DNA from: Streptosporangium sp. NBC_01756
Lineage (GTDB): Bacteria > Actinomycetota > Actinomycetes > Streptosporangiales > Streptosporangiaceae
Direction of reading: 5' to 3'
Assembly: GCF_035917975.1 (NCBI RefSeq)
Contig: NZ_CP109130.1
Location: forward strand, 558,001 to 622,000
Length of the DNA: 64,000 nucleotides
A program made the position numbers and the translations under genes. Shown piece by piece: positions 1-8,153 of the stretch. Position 1 is the stretch's first letter, and each line of letters opens with the position of its first letter. Below the pieces are notes generated by a model. The model made no database searches, had not been told where the DNA came from, and was given only the letters and a program-made list of their open reading frames with translations.

Positions 1-1820
1 TGGCCAGCAACTCCTCATGACGGCCCCGCTCCACGACCCGGCCGTCCTGCACCACCAGGATCTGGTCCGCCTCCCGGATGGTCGACAGCCGGTGCGCGAT
101 GACCAGCGAGGTCCGCCCCGCCAGCGCGCTCTTGAGCGCCTGCTGGACCGCCGCCTCAGACTCGGAGTCCAGGTGCGCGGTGGCCTCGTCGAGCACGACC
201 ACCCGGGGCGCCTTGAGCAGCAGCCTGGCCAGGGCCAGCCGCTGCTTCTCGCCACCCGACAGCCGGTAACCCCGATCGCCCACCACGGTCTCCAGCCCCT
301 CGGGCAGCTCCTCGACCAGATGGGCGATCTGCGCGGCACGCAGCGCGTCCCACATCTCCTCCTCACCGGCCCCGGGCCTGGCATAGGCCAGGTTGGCGCC
401 GATGGTGTCGTGGAACAGATGGGCGTCCTGCATGACCACGCCCACGGTCTCGCGCAGCGAGTCGAAGGTGGCATCGCGCACGTCCAGGCCGTTGATCCGG
501 ACCGCACCCTCGTCGACGTCGTAAAGCCGGGAGACCAGGCTCGTGATGGTCGTCTTACCCGCACCGGAGTGACCGACCAGCGCGATCATCTCACCCGGCC
601 GGGCGGTGAAGGAGATGCCCCGCAGCACCTCCTGGCCGGGCCCGCTGTCGGGCCGCGCCACCGCCTCCAGCGAGGCGAGCGACACCTCCGCGGCACCCGG
701 GTAACGGAACCGGACGTCGTCGAACTCGACCGAGGCCGCCCCCGCGGGAACGGTCCGGGCATCCGGCCGCTCGGCCACCATCGGCGCCAGATCGAGCACC
801 TCGAAGACCCGGTCGAAGCTGACCAGCGCGGTCATCACATCGACGTGCACATTGGACAGACTGGTCAGCGGGCCGTACAACCGCATCAGCAGGGCGGCGA
901 GGGCGACCAGGGTGCCGAGCTCGAAGACCCCGTCGACGGCCAGCAGGCCGCCCGCGCCGTACACCAGCGCGGTGGCCAGCGCCGCGACCAGGCCGAGCGC
1001 GACCCGGAACACCGTCCCGTACATCCCGACGGTGACCCCGACATCACGCACCTGCCCGGCCCTGCCGGCGAAGCCCACGGCCTCCTCGTCGGGCCTGCCG
1101 TACAACTTGGCCACCATCGCGCCGGCGACGTTGAACCGCTCGGTCATCATGGAGCTCATCTCCGCGTCGAGCTCCATCTGCCGGCGGGTGAGCCCGGACA
1201 TCTTCCTGCCGACCCATTTGGCCGGGAAGACGAAGATCGGCAACAGCACCAGGGCGACAAGCGTGATCTGCCAGGACAGCACCAGCATGGCGCAGAGCAC
1301 CAGGACCAGCATGACCACGTTGGACACGACCGACGACAACGTGCTGGTCAGCGCCCGCTGCGCACCGATCACATCGGTGTTCAACCGGGAGACCAGGGCG
1401 CCGGTCTGGGTCCGCATGAAGAACGCCACGGGCATCCGCTGCACATGGTCGAAGACCTCGGTGCGCAGGTTGTAGATCAGACCCTCACCGACCCGCGCCG
1501 AAAACCAGCGCTGGCCCAGGGTCAGCGCCGCGTCCGCCACCGCCAGGACCGCGATGACCACCGCCAGGGCGACCACCACCCCGGGCCGCCTCGGAGTGAT
1601 CCCGTTGTCGATGATCGCCTTCATCAGCAACGGATTGGCGATCACAATGCCGGAACCGACCACGACGAGCGTCAGAAAAGCCGCAATGTGCCGCGAGAAC
1701 GGCCGCGCGTACCGCGCGATGCGACGGACCGTACCTGGCGCCAGACGCTCCTTGGTCACCGAGCTGTCGCGCCGCAACGAGCGCATCGCCTGCGGGCCGA
1801 ACCCACCCGTCATCGCCATA
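1..1820 (-). CDS. ABC multidrug exporter, fused permease/ATPase (3' end outside window)
   Basis: About 606 codons are visible and the frame is open to the left edge, so only the last few dozen residues are missing. The N-terminal half carries the hydrophobic helices of a type-1 exporter membrane domain (for example FLTLVVVGSGIVI and MLVLVLCAMLVL). The C-terminal half is an ATPase with Walker A GHSGAGKTT, signature LSGGEKQRLALAR, Walker B VVVLDEATAHLD and a switch histidine in VIAHRLSTI. This is the half-transporter family (MsbA/LmrA-like) that works as a homo- or heterodimer in the inner membrane; the substrate cannot be read from sequence. ATG at 1820 follows a GGGGAGG stretch; ATG 1814 is an alternative. 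The next gene upstream on the same strand starts at 2680, so the two may be co-transcribed. Confidence 0.93.
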
Positions 1821-1870
1821 TGGCCTCCCTCCCCGGTGGCAGCGCCGGGAAGGGCACCTTCATTCCCCCG

Positions 1871-2680
1871 TCAGCTTCCGGCGAACAGCGACTTGACCCG
1901 CACCACCTGCTCACGCCGTTCGGCGGCACACTGCTCCTCCAGAGTCCGCCCGGCCGCGCCCTGAAGCAGCCGCTTGGTCGCCGTCGCGGCGTCCCTGTCA
2001 GTGGCCAGCAGCGCCGCGGTCAGATCGGCCACGGCTCCCGCGAGATCCTGCGGGGCGACGACCAACTCCGCCAGGCCGATCCTGGCCGCCTCCTCCGCCC
2101 CCACGGTGCGGGCAGTGAGGCAGATCTCGACCGCACGGGACAGGCCCACGAGATCGACCAGCGGCTTGGTGCCGGTCAGGTCGGGGACCAGCCCCAGCGC
2201 GGGTTCCTTCATGCACAGCTTGGCGTCGTCGGCCAGCACCCGCACATCGCAGGCGAGCGCAAGCTGGAACCCCGCACCGATCGCGTGTCCCTGTACGGCT
2301 GCGACCGAGACGATCTCGGGGCGTCGCAGCCACAGGAACCCCTGTTGAGCCTGCGCTATCCGCTGCTCGAAGGTCGAATCGTCGAGTGCGGCAGATGACG
2401 CGAACGAGCCCTGACCGGGAACCCCCTCGGGGGTGAACATCCGCAGGTCGATACCGGCTGAGAAGGACGGCCCCTCACCTCTGATCACGACGACCCTCAC
2501 CTGCTGTGGCAGGGTGTCACCGATCTGAGCCAACGCCGACCAGGTCGCGAACGTCTGTGCGTTCCTTCTTCCCGGCCGGTTCAGCGTGATCGTCGCGATC
2601 TCGCCGTCCACCTCGAAGCGCAGACCGACCTCCTCGAGGGAGATCCTCCCCGCCTTCCCCCCGAACGTCACTTCCGCCAT
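1871..2680 (-). CDS. Enoyl-CoA hydratase/isomerase-family protein (EchA12-like)
   Basis: 269 residues of the crotonase fold. The oxyanion-hole segments are recognisable (FSAGIDLRMF, then HAIGAGFQLALACDVR), as is the EPALGLVPDLTGT region. At the position of rat hydratase Glu144 (GGGCELA) this protein has Gln (GAGFQLA), while the second acid in KEPALG is kept. It may therefore not be a simple hydratase. Gene order with the HTH and ABC-F genes upstream matches M. tuberculosis echA12 (Rv1472)-Rv1473-Rv1473A, which supports the family assignment but not a substrate. ATG 2680 is preceded by GGGAGAG; a GTG at 2695 is in frame. A strong palindrome at 2712-2759 lies just upstream. Confidence 0.88.
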   Translation of the reverse strand: MAEVTFGGKAGRISLEEVGLRFEVDGEIATITLNRPGRRNAQTFATWSALAQIGDTLPQQVRVVVIRGEGPSFSAGIDLRMFTPEGVPGQGSFASSAALDDSTFEQRIAQAQQGFLWLRRPEIVSVAAVQGHAIGAGFQLALACDVRVLADDAKLCMKEPALGLVPDLTGTKPLVDLVGLSRAVEICLTARTVGAEEAARIGLAELVVAPQDLAGAVADLTAALLATDRDAATATKRLLQGAAGRTLEEQCAAERREQVVRVKSLFAGS

Positions 2681-2711
2681 CGCCCGCTCTCCCACCTGTC
2701 GCTCCGCGTGT

Positions 2712-2759
2712 CACCCGAGCCTATCGATTCTCTAGAATGAGGTTCTATAGGCTCGGGTG
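2712..2759. promoter_or_regulatory. Palindromic operator-like site upstream of the enoyl-CoA hydratase gene
   Basis: Perfect 13-bp inverted arms (2712-2724 and 2747-2759) enclose a second symmetric element, TAGAA-N5-TTCTA (2733-2747). No T-run follows on the minus strand, so an operator/promoter is more likely than a terminator. The inner element resembles TetR-type lipid-regulon boxes such as KstR (TAGAAC-NN-GTTCTA) but has different spacing; regulator identity is inference. Confidence 0.5.
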
Positions 2760-2811
2760 GCACGTCTCGGCGCTGGGACGAGCGGCTGCGGACGCGCGTT
2801 CCGAGGCGGGG

Positions 2812-3027
2812 TCAGCGCTTTGACTTACCTCGGGTGGCGCCACCGCGCCCGCGCAGAGTCACACCGGACTCGCTCAGGATGCGGTGGATGAAGCCGTATG
2901 ACCTGCCGGTCGAAGCCGCCAGCGCCCGGATGCTCTCACCCGCGCTGTAGCGTTTCTTCAGATCGGCGGCCAGTTTGTCGCGATCGGCCCCGGTCACCCG
3001 GGTGCCTTTCTTAAGAGTCTCGGCCAC
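2812..3027 (-). CDS. Small helix-turn-helix protein (Rv1473A-like)
   Basis: 71 residues, strongly basic. The centre reads as a helix-turn-helix (SIRALAASTGRSYGFIHRIL, about residues 33-52), followed by a basic glycine-rich tail (RGRGGATRGKSKR). GTG start at 3027 with a perfect AGGAGG eight bases upstream. It lies downstream of the ABC-F gene on the same strand (114-bp gap), as in M. tuberculosis Rv1473/Rv1473A. It is probably a small DNA-binding regulator; its target is unknown, and the adjacent palindrome at 2712-2759 is an obvious candidate. Confidence 0.8.
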   Translation of the reverse strand: MAETLKKGTRVTGADRDKLAADLKKRYSAGESIRALAASTGRSYGFIHRILSESGVTLRGRGGATRGKSKR

Positions 3028-3141
3028 GAGTACCTCCTGTAGTGCCAGACTTCCGCAGCGTTACTCACGCCATGATCAGTCATTTCAGCGAGATCGGCTA
3101 CCTACTCCATGGGAAAAGATCCGTACCCGCTCAAATTAAGA

Positions 3142-4740
3142 TCAGGCAAGTGCCACAAGATCGGAAAATTCATCGCTCCAAGCATCTTCAACTCCGTCAG
3201 GCAGCAAGATCACCCTATCTGGTTGCAGGGCCTCGACAGCACCCTCATCGTGCGTGACGAGCACAATCGCCCCAGAATAGGACCTTAGCGCCGAAAGCAC
3301 CTGCTCCCTACTCGCCGGATCAAGGTTGTTGGTCGGCTCGTCGAGGAGCAGGACATTGGCCGCCGACAACACCAGGGTGGCCAGGGCCAGCCGGGTCTTC
3401 TCCCCCCCGGAGAGCACCCCGGCCGGCTTGTCCACGTCATCCCCGGTGAACAGGAACGAACCCAGAACCTTGCGAAGCTCGACGTCGGCGAGCGTCCCCC
3501 CGGCCGAGCGCATGTTCTCCAGAACCGTCCGGCCCGGATCGATCGTCTCGTGCTCCTGGGCGTAATAGCCCAGCTTGAGCCCATGCCCCGGCTTGACGAC
3601 ACCGGTATCAGGCTGCTCGATACCCCCCAGAATGCGCAGCAACGTGGTCTTACCCGCACCGTTCAGACCCAGGATGACGACCCTGGTCCCCTTGTCCACG
3701 GCCGCGTCCACATCGGTGAAGACCTCCAGCGAGCCATAGGACTTCGACAGGGCCTCCGCGGCGATCGGGGTGCGCCCGCAGGGCGCGGGCTCGGGGAAAC
3801 GCAGCTTGGCGACCTTGTCGCTGCGCCGCTCGACCTCCAGGCCGGACAGCAGGCGCTCAGCCCGACGCTGCATGTCCTGCGCCGCCTTGGCCTTGGTCGC
3901 CTTGGCCCGCATCTTGTCGGCCTGCGACATCAGCACCGACGCCTGCTTCTCGGCGTTGGCACGCTCGCGCTTCCTGCGCTTCTCGTCGGTCTCACGCTGG
4001 GCCAGGTAGGTCTTCCAGCCCACGTTGTAGGTGTCGATCGTCGCGCGGTTGGCGTCGAGGTGCAGAACCCGGTTTACCGTCGCTTCAAGAAGCCCGACGT
4101 CGTGGCTAATAATGATCAAGCCGCCCTGATGCGATCGTAAAAAATCACGAAGCCACCCGATTGAGTCTGCATCGAGGTGGTTTGTCGGCTCATCGAGAAG
4201 GAGAGTCTCCGCTCCGCTGAAAAGAATGCGCGCCAACTCGACCCGTCTGCGCTGCCCCCCCGACAGAGTCTCCAGCGGCTGACCCAGCACCCGATCGGGC
4301 AGACCGAGACTGGAAGCGATCGACGCCGCCTCCGACTCGGCCGAATACCCGCCCAGCACATGCAGCCGATCCTCCAGCCGCCCGTAAGCGCGCACCGCCC
4401 GATCCCTCGTACGCTCATCCGCCGACGCCATGCCGATCTCGGCATCGCGCAGCTCCCTGAGCACCTCATCCAGCCCCCGCGCGGACAGGATGCGATCACG
4501 GGCGAGCACCTGCAGATCACCGGTCCGCGGATCCTGCGGAAGATAACCCACGGCCCCACTGGTGGAGACCGTGCCACTCGCGGGCATCCCCTCCCCCGCG
4601 AGCACCCTGGTCAAAGTGGTCTTACCGGCCCCGTTACGGCCGACGAGCCCGATCTTGTCACCGGGATTCACCCGGAACGACGCACCCTCGATGAGCAGCC
4701 GTGCCCCGGCGCGCAGTTCGATGTCAGAAGCTACGATCAT
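3142..4740 (-). CDS. ABC-F family ATPase (ribosome-associated type)
   Basis: 532 residues with two ATPase domains and no membrane segments. Domain 1 has GRNGAGKTT, LSGGQRRRVELAR and LLLDEPTNHLD. Domain 2 has GLNGAGKTT, LSGGEKTRLALA and LLLDEPTNNLD. A charged Lys/Arg/Ala-rich linker (about residues 240-310) joins them, as expected of ABC-F proteins that enter the ribosomal E site to rescue stalled translation or give antibiotic protection. It is the counterpart of M. tuberculosis Rv1473 by sequence type and neighbours. Some stretches (around 3150-3300 and 4090-4210) are clearly less GC-rich than the surroundings, hinting at mosaic ancestry. The leader holds two tiny ORFs that could mediate ribosome-based attenuation. 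Confidence 0.93.
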   Translation of the reverse strand: MIVASDIELRAGARLLIEGASFRVNPGDKIGLVGRNGAGKTTLTRVLAGEGMPASGTVSTSGAVGYLPQDPRTGDLQVLARDRILSARGLDEVLRELRDAEIGMASADERTRDRAVRAYGRLEDRLHVLGGYSAESEAASIASSLGLPDRVLGQPLETLSGGQRRRVELARILFSGAETLLLDEPTNHLDADSIGWLRDFLRSHQGGLIIISHDVGLLEATVNRVLHLDANRATIDTYNVGWKTYLAQRETDEKRRKRERANAEKQASVLMSQADKMRAKATKAKAAQDMQRRAERLLSGLEVERRSDKVAKLRFPEPAPCGRTPIAAEALSKSYGSLEVFTDVDAAVDKGTRVVILGLNGAGKTTLLRILGGIEQPDTGVVKPGHGLKLGYYAQEHETIDPGRTVLENMRSAGGTLADVELRKVLGSFLFTGDDVDKPAGVLSGGEKTRLALATLVLSAANVLLLDEPTNNLDPASREQVLSALRSYSGAIVLVTHDEGAVEALQPDRVILLPDGVEDAWSDEFSDLVALA

Positions 4741-4776
4741 AGTTGGAGAACACTCCCAGACTGGAAAGAAACAGGC

Positions 4777-4886
4777 TCACCTCGCTGTGGCCGAACCCAC
4801 CGCGGCCTGTCTCCTGCGGCTCTCGGCTCGGCTGTCTCGCCTCATCAGGGCAGCGTCAATCGGAAGTGCGCATACCGATCAGTGTA
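4777..4886 (-). promoter_or_regulatory. ABC-F leader with possible upstream mini-ORFs
   Basis: On the minus strand a -10-like TACACT (4886-4881) is followed after about seven bases by ATG at 4873, opening a 5-codon ORF (MRTSD, stop at 4856). A second 22-codon, arginine-rich ORF starts at ATG 4845 and stops at 4777, 36 bases before the ABC-F start. Leader peptides are a known control device for ABC-F resistance genes, but neither mini-ORF has a Shine-Dalgarno sequence, so this is suggestive only. Confidence 0.25.
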
Positions 4887-4914
4887 CGGCGCGCACACGG
4901 CCGCTTTCCCCTGA

Positions 4915-5583
4915 TTAACCGGGGTCGATCACCTTGACGCGGACCGCACGGAACTGAGCGGGCGCACCGGAGAGCACAACCAGCCGGGGATCGGGCACCA
5001 CCAGGAAAGGCGCGACCTCCAGCGCGAACACCCCGGCGAGCCTGCGATCAGACCGCAGAGCGTCCACCGCCCGCCGATCACCCCCCAGGACCACCGCCTC
5101 CAACTCGGCCACCTGCGGACCGAGAATCCGCAACGCCACCTCCGCCGCCGCGTCATACGCCTGACCGGCCTGGTTCTCCCTGCGCCGGGCGAACCGCCGC
5201 TGAGACCAACCACCCGCCGCACTCCGGCCATGGACCAACCGCGACCCCACCTTGGAGGAGACGAGCACCTCACCCTGGAAGATCCCGGCCGCATGACCAC
5301 CCAACCGCACCAGCAGCACCCCGACCCTGCGCTCCCTGCGCGCATGAGAGATGAGCCGAGCCAGCGGCCCACCCCCCGAGGAGGTCAACGGCGGAAACGG
5401 CACCTGGAACTCGGCGACGGCACCATCGGCCCCCCGAAGCCGCACGACCTCACCGTCGGCCGTCACGCTCGGCGGACCATGCCGCTCGACGAAACCGTCC
5501 ACCCAGCGGCCGAGGCGCTCCGGCCCCACCAGGACCCAACGCCCCCCACCCTTGGCCGGCCGAGAACTCATGGAATGGGACAC
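4915..5583 (-). CDS. acVLRF1-type peptidyl-tRNA hydrolase / release-factor-like protein
   Basis: About 222 residues, no signal peptide or membrane segment. The middle carries the motif GGWSQRRFARRRENQA (preceded by VHGRSAA), typical of the Vms1/ANKZF1-like release factors (VLRF1), whose eRF1-like loop with a conserved Gln cleaves peptidyl-tRNA on obstructed ribosomes. The actinobacterial branch is acVLRF1. The N-terminal part begins GGGRWVLVGPERLGRWVDGFVERHG, the usual start region of the family. The GTG at 5583 has a good GGTGGGGG upstream; ATG 5571 is possible. It sits beside an ABC-F ATPase, so two candidate ribosome-rescue genes are neighbours. Confidence 0.75.
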   Translation of the reverse strand: MSHSMSSRPAKGGGRWVLVGPERLGRWVDGFVERHGPPSVTADGEVVRLRGADGAVAEFQVPFPPLTSSGGGPLARLISHARRERRVGVLLVRLGGHAAGIFQGEVLVSSKVGSRLVHGRSAAGGWSQRRFARRRENQAGQAYDAAAEVALRILGPQVAELEAVVLGGDRRAVDALRSDRRLAGVFALEVAPFLVVPDPRLVVLSGAPAQFRAVRVKVIDPG

Positions 5584-5781
5584 TACCGGTCCCCCACCCC
5601 GGCGGCCCGCCGTAGGCGGCTCCAACGGCCTACGGGCGGCACTGTTCGCTCCCGCGGCGAGTCTGCCGTCGCGCTGCATGCGCTGGAATCGGTGGGTTTC
5701 CCGCCCCGCTGCCTTTACATTGTAGATTTAAAGCGGCACCTTGTCCCAGCTATCGAGGACGGCCTCGGCTTCCTTGCATGT

Positions 5782-5818
5782 TTCACATGGCCATATGCTA
5801 CGACTTAGGCTTACCTAA
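5782..5818 (+). promoter_or_regulatory. Promoter with iron box (IdeR/DmdR1 type) before the siderophore-interacting gene
   Basis: The element TTAGGCTTACCTAA (5805-5818) matches 13 of 19 positions of the actinobacterial iron box TTAGGTTAGGCTAACCTAA when aligned over 5800-5818. A promoter-like pair TTCACA (5782-5787) and TAGGCT (5806-5811), 18 bp apart, overlaps it. Binding of the iron-loaded repressor would therefore block the -10. The start codon lies 24 bp downstream. Confidence 0.65.
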
Positions 5819-5841
5819 TTTGAGATGATCGGACGTGGTGT

Positions 5842-6684
5842 ATGGCAGAGGACAGGCCCGCACGCAGGGTGACCCGCAGCGAGGTGCGGCGGGTGGAGCG
5901 ACTCACCCCGCACATGATCCGGGTGATTCTCGGCGGTGACGGGCTCGCCGGGTTCGAGGCGGACGAGTTCACCGACCACTATGTGAAGCTTCTGTTCCCC
6001 CCGGCCGGGGTGAGCTATCCGGCACCGTTCGACCTGGAGGCGATCAAGCGCGATCTGCCCCCCGAGCAGTGGCCCACCACCCGCACCTACACCGTCCGCG
6101 CCTGGGACCCGGAGGCGGCCGAGCTGACGCTCGACTTCGTCTACCACGGCGACAACGGCCTCGCCGGACCCTGGGCCGCGCGGGTACGACCCGGCGAAGA
6201 GATCCACTTCTTCGGCCCCGGCGGTGGTTACGCGCCCGACCCGCAGGCCGGCTGGCACCTGCTCGTGGGTGACGAGAGCGCCTTGCCGGCCATCGCCGCC
6301 TCCCTGGAACGCCTGCCGGCCGGCGCCCGGGCCCATGTGTTCCTGGAAGTGGCCGGCCCGCAGGAGGAGCAGTCGCTCGACTCCCCCGGGGACGCCAAAA
6401 TCGTCTGGCTGCACCGGGGTACGGCGCCGGTCGGCGAGGCGCTGGTGGCAGCCGTGCGCGAGCTCGACTTCCCCGACGGCACCCTGCACGCCTTCGTCCA
6501 CGGGGAGGCGGGTTTCGTCAAGGAGCTCCGCCGCCACCTGCGGACCGAGCGGGGCGTCCCGCTGTCGCAGCTGTCCATCTCCGGTTACTGGCGCCTGGGC
6601 CGCGATGACGAGGCCTGGCGCTCCTCCAAGAAGGAGTGGAACCGGCAGATCGAGGAGGAGGAGGCCGCGGCGCTTCCGTCCTGA
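5842..6684 (+). CDS. Siderophore-interacting protein (FAD-dependent ferric-siderophore reductase)
   Basis: 280 residues, cytoplasmic. The N-terminal beta-barrel FAD domain carries the RxYTxR motif (TRTYTVRAW, about residues 80-88). The NAD(P)H-binding half begins at LLVGDESALPAIAASLERLP, and the C-terminus has the family hallmark SGYWRLGRDDEAWR. Enzymes of this SIP group reduce ferric siderophores after import and release ferrous iron. An iron box overlapping its promoter (5805-5818) agrees with that role and predicts expression under iron starvation. It stands alone; no siderophore transporter is adjacent. Confidence 0.92.
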   Translation: MAEDRPARRVTRSEVRRVERLTPHMIRVILGGDGLAGFEADEFTDHYVKLLFPPAGVSYPAPFDLEAIKRDLPPEQWPTTRTYTVRAWDPEAAELTLDFVYHGDNGLAGPWAARVRPGEEIHFFGPGGGYAPDPQAGWHLLVGDESALPAIAASLERLPAGARAHVFLEVAGPQEEQSLDSPGDAKIVWLHRGTAPVGEALVAAVRELDFPDGTLHAFVHGEAGFVKELRRHLRTERGVPLSQLSISGYWRLGRDDEAWRSSKKEWNRQIEEEEAAALPS

Positions 6685-6735
6685 CCCGTGGTGGCCCGGC
6701 CCGGCTGGCCGGGCTCGCGGACCGTGCCGGAGCCG

Positions 6736-6924
6736 CTAGCCGAGGTCCAGTGCCATGACGATGCCGAGACCGACGACGTGGAGCAGCACAACGAGCGTGA
6801 TGAGGAAGACGAACACGAACTTCGCCGGTCCGTGCTCGAAGTGCTTGCCGTCCCGGAGCGCGGGTCGCTCCGCCTGGCGGTCCGCGATCCGCTCTTCGAG
6901 GGACTTTCTCTTCTGGTGGGCCAT
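6736..6924 (-). CDS. Small single-pass membrane protein, unknown function
   Basis: 62 residues: a charged N-terminal half (MAHQKRKSLEERIADRQAERPALRDGKHFEHG) and one C-terminal transmembrane helix (FVFVFLITLVVLLHVVGLGIVMALDLG). The frame is open further upstream, but the ATG at 6924 starts the compositionally plausible protein. It lies just downstream of the ArsR gene on the same strand (62-bp gap) and could be its last operon member. I do not recognise the family. Confidence 0.6.
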   Translation of the reverse strand: MAHQKRKSLEERIADRQAERPALRDGKHFEHGPAKFVFVFLITLVVLLHVVGLGIVMALDLG

Positions 6925-6986
6925 GAGGTGTTCCCGAGGTGAGATGGGTGGGAGTCGAAGCGGGTGAACGCCCGCGCCGGGCGGGC

Positions 6987-7322
6987 TCACCCGCGGGCCT
7001 CGGCCCGTAATTCGGCCAGTAGCTCTCCCTGACCGGCCAGCAACTCGGCCAGAATCCATCGCGCGGTCACCATGAGCTCGGTCACATCAGGGGTGGACAG
7101 AGTGTATACGACGGTGGCTCCCTCACGGGTGGCGGCCACGATCCCCGCCCGGCGCAGCACGGCCAGTTGCTGCGAGAGGCTGGAGGCCTCGATGTCGATC
7201 GCGCTCAGGAGATCCCGTACCGGAAGGGGGCCCTCCTGCAGCAGTTCGAGCACCCGGATGCGGACCGGATGCCCCAGCGTGCGGAAGAACTCGGCCTTGG
7301 CCTGGTACAGCGAGACCGGCAT
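6987..7322 (-). CDS. ArsR/SmtB-family winged-helix repressor
   Basis: 111 residues. The order of elements is classical for ArsR: helix start AKAEFFRTLGHPVRIRVLELL, the pair LPVRDLLSAIDIEASSLSQQLAVLRRAGIV forming the DNA-reading HTH, then wing TREGATVVYTL. There is no CxC metal-site motif in helix 3 and no other cysteine, so if it senses a ligand it is not by the ArsR thiol site. The ATG at 7322 directly follows the stop of the upstream coiled-coil gene (TGACATG), indicating translational coupling. It probably represses this small operon, but the signal is unknown. Confidence 0.85.
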   Translation of the reverse strand: MPVSLYQAKAEFFRTLGHPVRIRVLELLQEGPLPVRDLLSAIDIEASSLSQQLAVLRRAGIVAATREGATVVYTLSTPDVTELMVTARWILAELLAGQGELLAELRAEARG

Positions 7323-7323
7323 G

Positions 7324-7527
7324 TCACGCCGCTCCGCCGACGGGCGTGTCGGCCGTACCGGATGCGTGTCGTACGTCGACGCCATGCTGCTCGGCGATGC
7401 GCAGCAGGTTCTCCAGACGCCCGGACAGCACCTCGACCGAATGGTCGTCAAAAGCTTGTCTCATGAGTTGCAGCTCGGCGTCGACCTCGTCGACGCGCGC
7501 CCGCAGCTCCGCGGCGAACTCGCTCAT
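7324..7527 (-). CDS. Small coiled-coil protein coupled to the ArsR regulator
   Basis: 67 residues (begins MSEFAAELRARVDEVDAELQ), acidic, with a heptad-like pattern over most of the first 50 residues. The ATG at 7527 has a strong GGAGGTGG upstream, which makes the long open frame further upstream unnecessary. Its stop codon sits one base from the ArsR start. It has no recognised domain; the tight pairing suggests an accessory or effector partner of the regulator. Confidence 0.6.
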   Translation of the reverse strand: MSEFAAELRARVDEVDAELQLMRQAFDDHSVEVLSGRLENLLRIAEQHGVDVRHASGTADTPVGGAA

Positions 7528-7945
7528 CGACCACCTCCGGCATGGAGTCCCTGAACCCTGACCATGGGAAGCGGGCGCGGCGCGGCGGCGCGGAGCGCCG
7601 GCAGGTCCGGAGAGAAGGAGAGACCGCAGATCCCCGGCGTGGGCCGTGGGGAGGAGGTCGAACTCCCGCCGCCCATACTTTTCAGCACCTGGATGGCGAA
7701 CACAGTTACTTATGATGTGGCAAATTGCATAATTGTTCAAATCGTCAGCATCATAGGTAGAATGCCAGCGGCAGTCCGGCTCCGGATGTCGCCCGCGGCC
7801 CTGGCCGGACCAGGCCGAGGGCGAGCAGGCGTCTCCGTGCACGGCTGCCGCCCGGCAGGACATGGCATATCGTGTAAAGCCTTGCCAATGCGATGAGGCA
7901 CAGTGACCAGAGGCCGGAGACGGCCTGCGCGAGGGAGTACAGCCA
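7528..7945. other. 418-bp intergenic stretch with an AT-rich patch
   Basis: Between the coiled-coil/ArsR unit (minus) and the DUF3073 gene (plus). The segment around 7695-7765 is much richer in A and T than anything nearby (for example GCATAATTGTTCAAA at 7726-7740) and probably carries the promoter(s) of the divergent genes and possibly the ArsR operator. I found no clean palindrome there. No convincing gene is present. Confidence 0.5.
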
Positions 7946-8113
7946 ATGGGGCGGGGTCGAGCCAAGGCTAAGCAGACGAAGGTGGCCCGTGAGCTGAAGT
8001 ACGGCAGCCACGACATCGACCTCGCGCGGTTGCGCGAGGAGCTCAGCGCCGGTGACCGTCTCGCGCGAAACGACGAGGCCGACGCCCCCGCTGAGGAGTC
8101 GGCCGACCGGTAG
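7946..8113 (+). CDS. DUF3073 family protein
   Basis: 55 residues, highly charged, beginning MGRGRAKAKQTKVARELKYG, which is the conserved opening of the actinobacterial DUF3073 family; the tail is acidic (RNDEADAPAEESADR). ATG 7946 has AGGGAG (7932-7937) at good spacing. Function is unknown; the basic N-terminus could contact nucleic acid. It converges on hisG, and a 10-bp-stem hairpin (8120-8144) separates the two stops. Confidence 0.85.
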   Translation: MGRGRAKAKQTKVARELKYGSHDIDLARLREELSAGDRLARNDEADAPAEESADR

Positions 8114-8119
8114 CCCGAG

Positions 8120-8144
8120 GCCGCCCCGGCCCGGCCGGGGCGGC
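8120..8144. terminator. Hairpin terminator between DUF3073 and hisG
   Basis: Ten-base arms (8120-8129 and 8135-8144) pair perfectly around a five-base loop, seven bases after the DUF3073 stop and ten bases past the hisG stop. It can serve both convergent genes; there is no T-run, as is usual in actinomycetes. Confidence 0.6.
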
Positions 8145-8153
8145 GCCGGGATC

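Noticed and set aside
17..2398. Long plus-strand frame of 793 codons
   Set aside because: It runs antisense to the ABC exporter and enoyl-CoA hydratase genes and is a by-product of GC-biased third positions.
7751..8011. Minus-strand frame of 86 codons with hydrophobic stretches upstream of the ArsR unit
   Set aside because: Half of it lies opposite the DUF3073 gene, there is no ribosome binding site, and no family is recognisable; at most a relic.
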